A stretch of DNA of 64,000 bases. Source: Apis mellifera (lineage: Eukaryota > Arthropoda > Insecta > Hymenoptera > Apidae). The DNA is taken from contig NC_037638.1 of the NCBI RefSeq assembly GCF_003254395.2, forward strand, positions 5,136,001 to 5,200,000, written 5' to 3'. Shown here piece after piece: positions 1-10,719 of this stretch (position 1 is the stretch's first letter; each line of letters begins with the position of its first letter). Below the pieces are notes generated by a model. The model worked only from the letters and a program-made list of their open reading frames with translations. It was not told the DNA's origin and did not search any database. Both the position numbers and the translations under genes were made by a program.

Positions 1-2230
1 TAGATTTTTTTTTTAGTAGAATCGCGGTGGAAAAATTATTCAGAGAAATTCTAAATTTTGTTGTCTATTTGGATTATTGTATTACATTTCGTTTCGGCTG
101 ATCTTGTTACGAGTGTAAAGGATTGCTAGAACGATTGTGTAGAATTCTTTGGCCTACTGTTGCTCGAGATGGTACAGAAAATGGCGATAATTGAATCTCG
201 GGAGTAGATGGTTTAAATTTCAGTGGATTAAAGGATACACGAATAAAATTGAAAATGGAAAATTTAGAAAGCAATTTCTTTAAAATTTACTAATAGGAAA
301 GTATATTTTTAAAATTGATAATATTAATAATAATAAAAAAATTTTTTAAAATTGTAGATTTTTTTTTAATGAATTTAAATTTTCTTTAAAAAAATATTTA
401 TAATATTTATTGTTTATATGAAATTTGAGGATCAGTTTACAATATTGTAGTTTGGAATATCTAAAGCTAAATTGATCAAATAATTGAATATGTAGATGTA
501 CATATAAAAAATATCAAATTTGGATAATTTGATTTGAAAAGTGAGAGTGATTTTGATAAATTAAAAATATGATCTTATCCCATTTAAATATCAACAGTTT
601 CTACATTCAATTACTGAATAAGTATACATTTTCATGTTTCACTAGATTTTGGTAATCGAATATCTATCCTAGACACGCGAAACTTTATAGAGAATACTCA
701 CAATTTTTCATATTTGTAGAATGTAACATTTAATTCTTTATAATATATTATATTATATAAATTTATAAATAAAATAGTATAAATAAATATTTAATATGAT
801 AATTATTAATCATTATTTGATATAAATTTTTTAATTTTTGTATATTTTTAATTTTTAACTATTTAAATATTTTATAATTAACATTAATTATTAATTTTGA
901 ATTTAAGAAGCTTTGAAATATTATGTATCAAATTGATGCAATTTTTAATTAATTCAACTTTTAGAATTATATAATAAATTTTTAATTAATTAAGTTTTAA
1001 AATAGTTTATAAATATTATAAATAATTATTAATTATAAAAGTATGAAAAATTACTATAAATGCTATATTTGACAAATAAATGATGTTATTCAATTAAAAT
1101 TAATAAAATCTTAATTAATAATCGTCTACTTTTATTGTTAAAAAGATAGTTACATGGAAAATCACAATTGAATACAAAAATCTTTTTCAGATGGAATATT
1201 CTGTTACACGATAAGTAGTAAAGGAAAATCGATTCATAAGTTAAGCTCATTCATAGGAAGCAAACTTGTAACCCTATTTAAGCCTTAAAAACGTTCGTGT
1301 TCATAAAAATTTTTATCCACGTCGAACAAAAGAGAAAATGTTTCAGTATGCATAATAATAGGATATGACATGATAATACAAAAGATTATATTTATAATTA
1401 ATTAAATTAAATTAATTTAATTAATTATTATGTAATAGTGGAAAAAAATTATTTTCTGTGGAATATTAAAATTTTTATTAAAAATTTGAATTTGATCAAT
1501 AAATCTTTAGATTATTCAAAAATTAATATTAAGATTGACAATAAAATTAATTAATATCCTAATTTCCAATTAATCTATAATTTCTAATTGATTTCATTTA
1601 ATTTCTAATTCTTCTTTTTAAGAGTAATTTAATTATGTTTAATTTAATTTAATTTTATTTATAATTTTTTTTTAATTTATCATTTTTTTTTTACAAATAT
1701 GAGAATATTAAAATGAATATTGGACTATCTTTAAAATTATAATATAGAATATTATTTAATCCCTTTAATCTTCGTTGTTTCATAGAATCATAAGCATGAA
1801 AAATCATCCATCTTTTCCTTTTGTCTTCCCTTTTTATACTTCGCAGCTATAAAAGCATGATGTCATTTTTATTTATTTTTTTCATTGCTCATTCTTTCAG
1901 ATTCAAAATTTTCAAAATGCGATAGAAATTTTTAGTTTAATTTTTTTCATTTATTTTATTCATCAATTAAATAAATACTAAAATAATAAGGCTATTTAAT
2001 ATTTTTTGTGAAAAAAAATAAAAAAACATAAAAAATATAATTAAAAACGATACTATGAATTTTCAGAATGCAATTTGATTAATTTCACTTTTTTTAAAGA
2101 TTTCATCGTTAAAAAAAAATAAAGAAAAATGAAAATTGAAATATAATATAATATTTATGATATAATTTTTTCTATAATTTTAATATTCATAAACATTTTT
2201 AAAAATATGACATAAAAAAATAAAGAGTCA
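1..2230. other. AT-rich intergenic DNA
   Basis: This stretch is strongly AT-rich, with many homopolymer A and T runs. I see no open frame with exon-like properties on either strand and no recognisable RNA gene. Composition changes abruptly near 2230, where the leader of the first gene begins. Confidence 0.6.
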
Positions 2231-2478
2231 GAGAGAGCAATTCCATGGTGTCCATTGCTCAACGGAATGGAACTTATCGACCAAATATCGGCTCACGGGA
2301 CTTCAGTTTGTGAACACTTCGCCGGGCATAACGGTGAAGAGCATCCTCGAATTATTATCTAGAGGCCAACGCTCAACTTGAAGTGGGACTTCGGCTTTAT
2401 TTCCGCGAAAGTAGTTCGGCCTGGTTACATCTTAAAACTTTAGCAGTCTTTGCTAGGAAAAGACTACTTTTTATCGAG
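2231..2478 (+). promoter_or_regulatory. Presumptive promoter-proximal region and 5' leader of the 2479-3992 gene
   Basis: Composition here is clearly richer in G and C than the flanks, as expected for transcribed leader sequence. The frame of the downstream gene is open back to a TGA at 2335-2337, but it contains no ATG before 2479. The transcription start cannot be placed from sequence alone. A short upstream ORF lies at 2245-2313. Confidence 0.4.
2245..2313 (+). other. Upstream ORF, 22 codons
   Basis: An ATG at 2245 opens a 22-codon frame that ends at TGA 2311-2313, upstream of the main ATG at 2479. If the transcript begins before 2245, this uORF would be met first by scanning ribosomes. 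The peptide is not recognisable. Nothing shows that it is translated. Confidence 0.3.
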
Positions 2479-2685
2479 ATGAAAAATACGGTGAATATCG
2501 AGCAAAACGATTCACTGTCGAACGATCTAAATGAGTCAAATTTACGTGACGATCGAAACGAAATATCGCCTATATTGACTTTTGAAAACGGCTCAGATTT
2601 ATCGATATTGAACAGTTCTTATCAAATTCCGGATATACCAAAGAAATATATTGAACCGATAATCCTCGATATATCGCTACCGTAT
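2479..2685 (+). CDS. Exon 1 of the unrecognised 122-aa protein
   Basis: It encodes residues 1-69, from the ATG to SLPY, and ends in phase 0 at a GTAAGT donor (2686). The following intron runs 2686-3742. That intron contains two related short motifs, GCGCCATCT at 3191 and GCGTCATCT at 3286. Confidence 0.6.
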
Positions 2686-3992
2686 GTAAGTATTTCTATC
2701 ATATTCTAAGTAAACAGACAAAATATAGAATAAATTTTATATTTTAGGATTTTATTTTTTTTTCTATTTATCATTATTGGGAAGGACGAGCATCCGAAGA
2801 ATTTCTTATGTTGTTATTTTCTTCCTTTATTCTGTATATTTCTTCTTTTATAATTCGTAAAACTTTATATATTATATTCATTGTTGGTAAAGAAGATTTT
2901 TTTCAAATGTTTCATAAATGATAGAATATCTGTATTACACTTACGAGAAATTAAATATTCTTGTATTAAAATATATGTTTTGAAATCGTTATCTTAAAGA
3001 TATATTGCAACGTCAAGAATATAATATTTATATTTTTAAATTAAATTAAAACACATTGTATAGTTTTTGAAAAAAATGATAAAATTGTATTCAATTAATA
3101 TTGTCTGCGCCAAGTTATGCGCCAAAAACTATAAATAAAGAGAGTAAATAATAGAAAAAGGATAGAGATAGGATAAAATTTGAGGAATCAGCGCCATCTC
3201 TAGAGTGCCGCAAATTAAACACAAAAGTAGACAAAGAAAACGAATGTTGAAAGAAAGACAGAGTTAGAACAATAATTGATTATTAGCGTCATCTCTTGAG
3301 TATTAAAGACAACCTATGGTAAGGTAGAGTAAGAAATGACAGTTAATTTTTATCTTATTTCTGTTTTTTTCTCAATATTTTTTCTAGATTTATATTTAAT
3401 TTGCGATACTCTGAGATAGCATAAATCCTCAATTTTTATCTTTTCTATTTCTATTCTTTTTCTGTTATTTATATATGTCTATACTTATGATCGTGTCATA
3501 TGCAACGAAAAGAAAAAAATTATTATTGCTAATAATAACATATTTTTATTGTTTATACCTTTATATCATAAAGAATAATTAATATTAAATAATTAAAAAC
3601 TCTGATTTTTTACATTATGTTTAATTCTTTTTTTCTTTGATTATTTATAACTGTATTAATTTATTATTAAAATTTTAAAGATAATATATTTTGATATATT
3701 ATAATAATTTTTATGATATATTTATAAAAAATTTGTTTCCAGATTCCCGTTTATGTACATTTAAAAACGTATGATTTAAAACCTCTCGAAAAGCCTCCAA
3801 CACCATCTATTTTATCTGAGTTACGATTAAGATGTCAGTAAGTAAATGCAATCAAATCTTTAATAATAAAATATTCTAATTAATATAATATAATTAATAT
3901 AAAAGAAATATTTTAAAAATTTTAGAGATGACAATCAATCAACCGAAAGAATAAATCAAACTGGTTGGAAAAATGAAACCGCGGCAAAGTGA
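2479..3992 (+). CDS. Unrecognised three-exon protein, 122 aa
   Basis: The gene is assembled from exons 2479-2685, 3743-3837 and 3926-3992. Donors are GTAAGT and GTAAGT, acceptors are TTTCCAG and ATTTTAG, and the splice phases (0 and 2) agree. The start is the first ATG in the open frame. The protein begins MKNTVNIEQND and ends ETAAK. It is polar, asparagine- and serine-rich in its first half, and has no signal peptide, membrane segment or cysteine cluster. The middle, around residues 60-100, is the most structured-looking part, with the motif YDLKPLEKPPTPSILSEL near residues 79-96. An AATAAA follows 18 bases after the stop, which supports the 3' end. It lies on the same strand as oaf, with about 460 bp between the two coding regions. 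I do not recognise the family and assign no function. The exon model is good, but transcription is unproven. Confidence 0.6.
3743..3837 (+). CDS. Exon 2 of the unrecognised 122-aa protein
   Basis: It begins after the acceptor TTTCCAG and encodes IPVYVHLKTYDLKPLEKPP and onward. It ends in phase 2 at CA/GTAAGT. Reading through the donor meets a stop at once, so the splice is needed. The next intron is 88 bp (3838-3925). Confidence 0.6.
3926..3992 (+). CDS. Exon 3 of the unrecognised 122-aa protein
   Basis: It follows the acceptor ATTTTAG and completes the split glutamine codon. It encodes the last 22 residues and ends at TGA 3990-3992. Confidence 0.55.
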
Positions 3993-4009
3993 AAGAAGTT
4001 TGAAATTGT

Positions 4010-4015
4010 AATAAA
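4010..4015 (+). terminator. AATAAA polyadenylation signal of the 2479-3992 gene
   Basis: A canonical AATAAA lies 18 bases after the stop codon. The same hexamer is common by chance in this AT-rich DNA, so the position next to the stop is the main support. Confidence 0.5.
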
Positions 4016-4449
4016 ATCTAAGCAATTATTTTATTAATATATAGTTTTAAACATACAATTTTTATTTCTATATAATATAAATTTTCTGCTATGATTTTTA
4101 ACTATAAAAATAAAAAATTTATAAACTTTTAATATTGTAGTTTTGATTTTAGATTTATTCCAATATTATTTTCTTTAATTTAATTTTTGAAACAAGTAAT
4201 AAGCAAAACTTCTAAGCTTATTTTAATTAATTATTTTAAAATATACTTTATATAATTTATATACCCTTCTATCTAGTTTCTACTCAATGACAATAGAGTT
4301 GTGAATGATGCTTTACAAAATGTATGAAGTAGGAAATTGTTACGATTAGGTTATATTTAAAGTACCTATCTTTCAAATAAATGACGATATATTATAATTA
4401 ATCGCAGTAGTGTTTAATATTGTGACAGATGTAATTATAACATGCGACA
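4016..4449 (+). other. Spacer between the first gene and oaf
   Basis: This is AT-rich DNA that should contain the 3' end of the first gene and the promoter and 5' leader of oaf. No TATA box or initiator stands out from the background. No further exon was seen. Confidence 0.45.
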
Positions 4450-4545
4450 ATGAAGAAATTCAACGAATTATTCACAATTTGTTTCTTGTTGCATTATTTC
4501 TATAGCGTTTGTATAACTCATTTGCTCATAAATGTCAAAAATCAG
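4450..4545 (+). CDS. oaf: oaf exon 1 (signal peptide)
   Basis: It encodes residues 1-32, beginning MKKFNELF. The hydrophobic stretch FTICFLLHYFYSVCI is a typical signal peptide core. It ends CAG/GTATAT in phase 0. The next intron is 220 bp (4546-4765). Confidence 0.9.
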
Positions 4546-5671
4546 GTATATATTTTTATTTAGCAGTTATTATATGAAATATTATAATGAAAAATCAAAA
4601 TAAATATTACAATTGTGCTATATAATGAAAATTTGTGATATAATTTATCAATTAAAAATTCATTTCGATAATCTAATTGCAATTAAAATTTAATAAAATA
4701 GAATTTAAAGATAAATAATAGCAATTTAAAGATAAATGCATTATTTATATATCGCTGCTTTACAGGGTGGTGATATTTTGTTAGAAACAATTTCTTCCAA
4801 TGTTACTGAAGATGTTATTACTCTAGAATTTCAATGTTCAGATGGCACATTGGTAACACAACTTATTGATTTCAAAAATGTAATTCATTATTTTGAAATT
4901 CTATAATTTCTCTTCATATTATATAAATAAAAATAAAACATGTTTCTTAGGAAGTGCAAATAATAAAAGCCTTAGTTTTGGGTGAAGAAGAACGTGGTCA
5001 GAATCAATATCAAGTTTTATGTTTTGTTAATCATTTTTTTAAAGTGGATTTCATATCTTCTGATGCAATGTCTAAACTAAGGCAAAAAAATCCAGGCACT
5101 GTACGTGTTGCAGAGGAAGATAAGGGTCATGTAAATTATACTATGGACTTATTCTTAGATGTATCTGAATCTAAAGATATCTCTAAGCACATTGCAACTC
5201 TTTGTGGAGAAGCAGCTGGATCTGCTTATACTAGAAATGAAGATATAAAACAATGGATTCAAAGGCCTGGTGAGTTTTATTGACGCATGAATGAAGATCT
5301 TTAAAATAAGATAAGATTTAAATTTAATTTATCAGATTTTTTTATTTTTTAATTTATTAGGTTCATCTGAACTTTCATTGATGGCAGCTGTATATAACTT
5401 TAGCACAAATTCTTTGACACAACAAGGTACAAATGATTCAAGATCTCTATTTGTAACAAGATGTGCAGATACATCAAATATGTGGGCACCTTGTACATGT
5501 TCATTAGAGTTATGTATTGGATGGTATCCATGTGGTTTAAAATTTTGCAAAGGCAAAAGTGATGGTAAAAAAGCAGCTACTCCATATAAATGTGGCATTA
5601 AAACATGTAAAAAATGTTTTATATTCTCATATTATTCTAAGATGAAGCAGAATTGTTTATGGGATGAATGA
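4450..5671 (+). CDS. oaf: Out at first (Oaf), secreted protein, 279 aa
   Basis: Four exons (4450-4545, 4766-4879, 4951-5269, 5361-5671) join with consistent phases to give a complete 279-residue protein. Residues 7-26 form a hydrophobic signal peptide. The conserved OAF core follows, including GGDILLETISSNVTED (from residue 33), TLVTQLIDFKNEVQIIKAL and VLGEEERG. The C-terminus holds ten cysteines after residue 200, with WAPCTC, CIGWYPCGLKFCKG and CGIKTCKKC, and ends CLWDE as I recall for the insect family. N-glycosylation sequons appear at NVT, NYT, NFS and NDS. The start is the only ATG giving a signal peptide. Drosophila oaf was described as a gene neighbouring dpp with developmental and neural expression; the molecular role is poorly known. 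The stop is UGA followed by C, discussed in the findings. Identity is near certain. Confidence 0.96.
4766..4879 (+). CDS. oaf: oaf exon 2
   Basis: It follows the acceptor TTTACAG and encodes residues 33-70, including GGDILLETISSNVTED. It ends AAT/GTAATT in phase 0. The next intron is only 71 bp (4880-4950). Confidence 0.93.
4951..5269 (+). CDS. oaf: oaf exon 3
   Basis: It follows the acceptor TTTCTTAG and encodes residues 71-176 and one base of codon 177. It carries VLGEEERG and MSKLRQKNPGTVR, both strongly family-like. It ends CCTG/GTGAGT in phase 1. The next intron is 91 bp (5270-5360). Confidence 0.95.
5361..5671 (+). CDS. oaf: oaf exon 4 (cysteine-rich C-terminus)
   Basis: It follows the acceptor TTTATTAG, completes codon 177 and encodes residues 178-279. 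It contains the cysteine-rich block CIGWYPCGLKFCKG and CGIKTCKKC. It ends at TGA 5669-5671. Confidence 0.95.
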
Positions 5672-6430
5672 CATATAAGAACACTGTAGATATATAGGTA
5701 ATTTATAAAAAGTTAAACTTTTTTAGAGCATGAGAAAATATTATTTTCTTAATTTATCATTTTTATATTAACAAAAATATAATTCAAATTTTTTTTTTCA
5801 ATTTTTTCTTATTTAATATTAAATGCTTGTAAATGTAAACATCTGTGACAAATAGTACTATTGTTTTAAGATTTATAATTTCATTTTATTATATATATAT
5901 ATATAAAATTATTATAGTACATTTTTATCAGATATATAGTAATTTTTTTATCTTTTGTAAGAAAATTTTCTCTTTTAAATTTGTAATATTTTCTTCATGA
6001 TGCATTTAAGAAAAATTAGAGAATAATTTAAAATCAATCATTATAAAACTTTTAGATCTACTCTGTTTATTGATGAAGTTTCTGATGCCATATATAATTC
6101 TCTACTTATAGTAAATACTAATATGAGATGAACAAATCAATTTAAATAGACAAGTATTAATATTATATTTGCAGAACTTGTCAATATCATTGATGTGCTT
6201 TTAAAGTGCCAGTGTTTTTCTATACAGATGCACGATGGGTATCGACGATTCCATTAATTACGAAAGCAGAGTGAGGAAAATCCTTGGTACATGTACTAGA
6301 ATGTCAACAGACTTTTAGATTAGATGAATTCTTACTTTTATAGATTGTACTGAATGGATGCATTTGTAACACTAATATTTGTATTTTATTAAAATAACGA
6401 ATTAAGAACTTTATAAAAAAAAAAAATAAA
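5672..6430 (+). other. oaf: Presumptive oaf 3' UTR
   Basis: This is AT-rich DNA after the oaf stop. The next in-frame stop is TAG at 5687-5689. Candidate polyadenylation signals are ATTAAA at 5818-5823 and AATAAA at 6425-6430. The true end needs transcript data. Confidence 0.4.
6425..6430 (+). terminator. oaf: Candidate AATAAA polyadenylation signal for oaf
   Basis: This canonical hexamer lies about 750 bp past the oaf stop, in an A-rich run. It is only a candidate, because an ATTAAA lies earlier at 5818. Confidence 0.25.
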
Positions 6431-8037
6431 ATATAAAAAATAAGAAAAAAAAATTATTGAAGAAGAAAAAATGAAACTAATTCTAAAAGATTTTTTATAT
6501 ATCTTATTATATGAAAATTATTTAATTATTTATTACTTATCATATATCATACATTCCTAAATTAATATTCTCGTGTATTTATCAAGAAGGTAATCATTCC
6601 TAATCTTATACTATAATGTGTCTTACAAAGTACATACTATTTAACATATGTACATTGTCACAGATGTGCGTATTAGTATTATAAATTCATGTACTTTCTC
6701 ACAAAGCAACATTGTTATTGTATAATGAAAGGCGTATCATTGTTCGAGTATAAATTCGAACATTGTTTCTTTAATTATTCATTGCCGTTTAAACTTGCGG
6801 CAATAAGTATTTATATATACATATTAATATATTAGGATAATATCAGTTACAAATAATCCATTCAGGATAACGTGATGGTTGCACGTTTAATTTACACACG
6901 TATAGTATCATGATATATTATTAACGATATTTAATACGCGCAATTTTTTTCTTAAATTATTAAAGATATGAAAGAATTGTTTTTGAATTTATAATACATA
7001 TGAAAAAATATAATATTAGGTTAGAATTTTTTATACTCGTTTCGTTATTTTGATATTTTTTTAACTAACAATATAGATAAAATGATATAAAATTTTATAA
7101 TTTTTTTTAAAAATATGTTACAAACAATTCTTGCCTAATTATCAAATGAATTAACTCATATTACTAACAACTTTATTATATTTTTAATAATTTATAAAAA
7201 ATGATTACGCGTATTTACTTAAACAATAAACGCACGGGTGTCTGTACAGAATTTTATACATGATTTGTAAAGCTGCCATTTACATAAGTTAGGTAGTTTC
7301 GATTGTACATAATGCAAAAGAGAAAAAGCTGACACAGATATAAGCAATGAAAAATTAAGTACGTGACAATGAATTAGATTTCTGTATATAAAGGATATTT
7401 GTTAATAACTGAAACGTACAGTTCATAGTATATATATATACATATAATATATGAAATAATCGATGAATGAAATGTTGTTGATTTGTATAAGAAATAAGAA
7501 TTCACTATTTGTACAAAACGTTTGCTTGGCATTTAAATGAGAGAGATAAAAAAAAAAACGAGAGTATACGTTTCATAGCAAACCACTATAAACAAGACTG
7601 CAATATCTGTCCAATTTAATAATAAACATATTATATATACACGTTGCAATTCTCCGTGCTTCCTCACTGACAAAATCGTATTTAAATTTTCTAGTGTAAG
7701 TAAAAAAGATAAACAAAAATGGGAAATATACTGTGTACACATATTGCACATACTTACGCCTGTAATCGAATATTTATGAAACTTGTAAGCGTTAAACGGC
7801 ACACACGTATCGTACCTCGCTCACGTTTGTATCATTGTATTAGTTCCATACTATACTTCACTAAGAATAAGAGAAACGAAGAAAAAGAAATGTATCACTT
7901 TATTCGTTAAGAACGAACTTCATACGTGTGAGTCAATGATATAACTCGATTAAGTAATTCGAACGTGAACTGTGTAACCGGTTAGTTTGTAAACAGCAAT
8001 ATAAATTTGTACATTGTGTATATACGTATCTACAATC

Positions 8038-8288
8038 TATAGGGTGACTCATAAGAAAAATGGATCAAATGAATAATTCTTTTTTTTTTAATCTTATTGA
8101 AAATTTGAAAAATATAAATATACATTTTAAAAATATTTCAAAGAAATGAAATTTTTTTTCAATTTTTAAAACAATTAAATACGATATTATATTCGATATA
8201 AAATTTCATTTTATTAATTTTGGAAATTAAAAATAATCGATTTAAAAAAAAAATTTGGTTCATCATTTTTTTGTGAATCATCCTGTAT
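8038..8288. mobile_element. MITE-like element with GGGTGACTCA-type ends
   Basis: The left end reads ATAGGGTGACTCATAAG. The reverse complement of the right end reads TACAGGATGATTCACAA. Both continue into A-rich sequence followed by ATG, so the ends form an imperfect terminal inverted repeat of about 30 bp around a roughly 250-bp AT-rich core. There is no coding capacity. The same kind of end occurs at 10032-10610. Classification is by terminal pattern only. Confidence 0.45.
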
Positions 8289-8642
8289 ATTTATTATTAG
8301 TTATTAAATATGGTATAGACAGATTGCAAAATATTCGAGATGTTATATTATCATTAGTATATCGACAATTATATGTCATTTAACGTGCACGATGGAAAAA
8401 AAAAAAAGCAGAAAAAAAAGGAGAAACATAAAAAGAAATCCACATGAATAACGTGAAGATTAATTATTAAGTGTATAATTTAAATTAAGGAAAAAATTTT
8501 CAAACTATTGTTCCTGTTTGAAAAAAATTCTTACATCATGTGTTAACCTTTCTTTCTCTTTTTCTCTCTCAAATAATGAAAGCACTGATCTATTATGACT
8601 AACTTGCGAACATTGTGCGGTCTTAACTTTGGTTAATATGGT

Positions 8643-8655
8643 GGGGGGGGGGGGG
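8643..8655 (+). repeat. G homopolymer (13 bases)
   Basis: Thirteen consecutive G bases lie in otherwise AT-rich DNA. The tract is likely length-polymorphic and could be misassembled. Confidence 0.8.
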
Positions 8656-9866
8656 CAGGTTAGGAAACGAGAAAAGGAAGGAGATAACTAATAGAATTTA
8701 AACGTTTTTCTATCAACACTTCGAATTGGAACTTAATAATGTTACTCACCGTGTATGATTTCAATTTTACATAATAACATTGTAACTTATACATATATTT
8801 TTTATATATATATTTAATAAAAAGAACGAATAAATAAACATTGCGTTTAATTTTGATTGTTCTTGATAGATATTCAGTATCTTGCAGTAATATTTATATT
8901 ATAACAATAACAAATTTTTCAATAACGAGGACGTTACAGGTATCTTGTTTGCTCTATTTCTTTTCTTATTCATCAATATTATTTTCATATTTTGAAAAGA
9001 AGAACTTATTATACGTTTTACAAATTAGATTATAATAATATTATAATAATATTTTTCCTTCCATAATAGTAAATATATATATATTTAAGAAAAATATCGA
9101 AAATATAATAAATAATTTTTTCGAAAAAGAGATAAATTAAAGAGTATTTAAAGATAAATGAAACGCCCTATTTTTTAAACATGTATAATATTTTTATAAT
9201 AGCTATACGCATATCTTTGTTTTAATTCTTCAATGACTATCTATTAGTGAAATTAATTTAATAATAATAAATGTACACGAAAAATTCATGAATGTTTTTG
9301 ATAATTCTTTCTATTAAGTACGATACAATAATCAATATAATAATTTAGTTTACTCTCCCCAACATTCTTTATATTCATTACCTAAATACCATATGTCGCA
9401 CTTACGCAAAGTGTGTATTCAAAATCGAGGATCGAGCGATAAAATATCCACGTTTATTGCCACGCTACACATAGGTATCATCGTATTCTATATAGAGTAT
9501 TAAAAACTATGGAAGTAGAAGCTTATGTGAGTAAAAAAAAAAAAATAAAATAAAATAAAAACAGAAAAAAAAAAAATGTTTCGCTACGTTTATAATACAT
9601 ATACAGCGAGAATTTTGTTCAGTCATCTGAAACAGAGAAAAGTAAGGAGATCGTGCTTATACACATGTAAAAATCGCTAACGAGGAGGCTTAGAGAAAAA
9701 AAAAAAAATCTCGTACACTTATTAAAAACAAGGTACCTTATAATATCGTCTTTTTTTTCCTTTTAAATAAGTATAATAAGTTTCACAGAAGATTCTAAAT
9801 TATCACCATAAAAAAATATATATATAATATATATGTATATATATATATACATATACATATATATTA

Positions 9867-10035
9867 TACACTTGTTCAAAAGTCTTACGACATTAATTTC
9901 TAATAAAATTTTAATATTAACAATTTGCTTTTTTATTAGAAAAATAAAAAAAAATTGTTTCCATTGATTATACTTTTTGAATCAATTAATATAGTTTCTT
10001 AATAAATATCTTAAGACTTTTGAGTGAGAGTTATA
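9867..10035. mobile_element. Short MITE-like element with TTCAAAAGTCTTA ends
   Basis: The left end reads ACTTGTTCAAAAGTCTTA. The right end, reverse-complemented, reads ACTCTCACTCAAAAGTCTTA. The core is about 170 bp, AT-rich and non-coding. The same terminal motif occurs at both ends of 16093-16471, which makes this a small family. TA-type flanks suggest a Tc1/mariner-like origin, which is an inference. Confidence 0.55.
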
Positions 10036-10610
10036 TACAGGCTGTTTCATGCAGTTGGATCCGATCATAGTTTTGAAATAGCAAAAGATAGAAAAATATT
10101 TCATTGGATAAAAATTGAACGATCATGTTTCGATGATTTCGTAATCATTTTCATTTTTTTTTTAAATTAATATATTTTTTTGTCTCATCAATGCTTACTT
10201 TCATTTTCTATAAAAAAAAAAAATAATAAGATAATTTTAGATCGAAAATTTATTAATTTAAAAAAATGAATTATTTTGAAAATTTTGCAAATTTTAATTA
10301 AAATATTTTTTGAAAGGATTAATTATTTTTAGATACAATTTATTTAATATTTTTTTTATAGAAAATAAATAGCGTCGAATAAAATTCATTTATATATAAT
10401 GTGCATATAATAGATTTATAATAGATATATATTACATTTATATATTTTATATGATATAATAATTATATATGTATAATACATTGTATATGAAAAAAAAAAT
10501 GCATTATTTAAAATTAATTAATTTTTTCCTTCGAAATTTTCATTTATCTCTTACCGTTTCAGGGTGATGAACTTTGCCTATCCGAAGTTATCTGAAACAC
10601 TCTGTATATA
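10032..10610. mobile_element. MITE-like element with TACAGNNTGTTTCA ends
   Basis: The left end reads TATATACAGGCTGTTTCAT. The right end, reverse-complemented, reads TATATACAGAGTGTTTCAG, and similarity continues through GGAT further in. The core is about 575 bp, AT-rich and non-coding. It abuts the element at 9867-10035, sharing the TATA at the junction. Confidence 0.5.
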
Positions 10611-10693
10611 TATCTCTTTTTCATTTATATATTAAGTATCCCAATTTTTTGAAATATGCGTCATAAATAGAATGACTAAATTGTTACGCTAAG

Positions 10694-10719
10694 AAAAAAA
10701 AAAAAAAAAAAAAAAAAAA
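10694..10719 (+). repeat. Long poly-A run
   Basis: This is an uninterrupted run of about 26 A bases. No retrotransposed gene body is recognisable upstream of it, so I treat it as a simple repeat. Confidence 0.8.
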
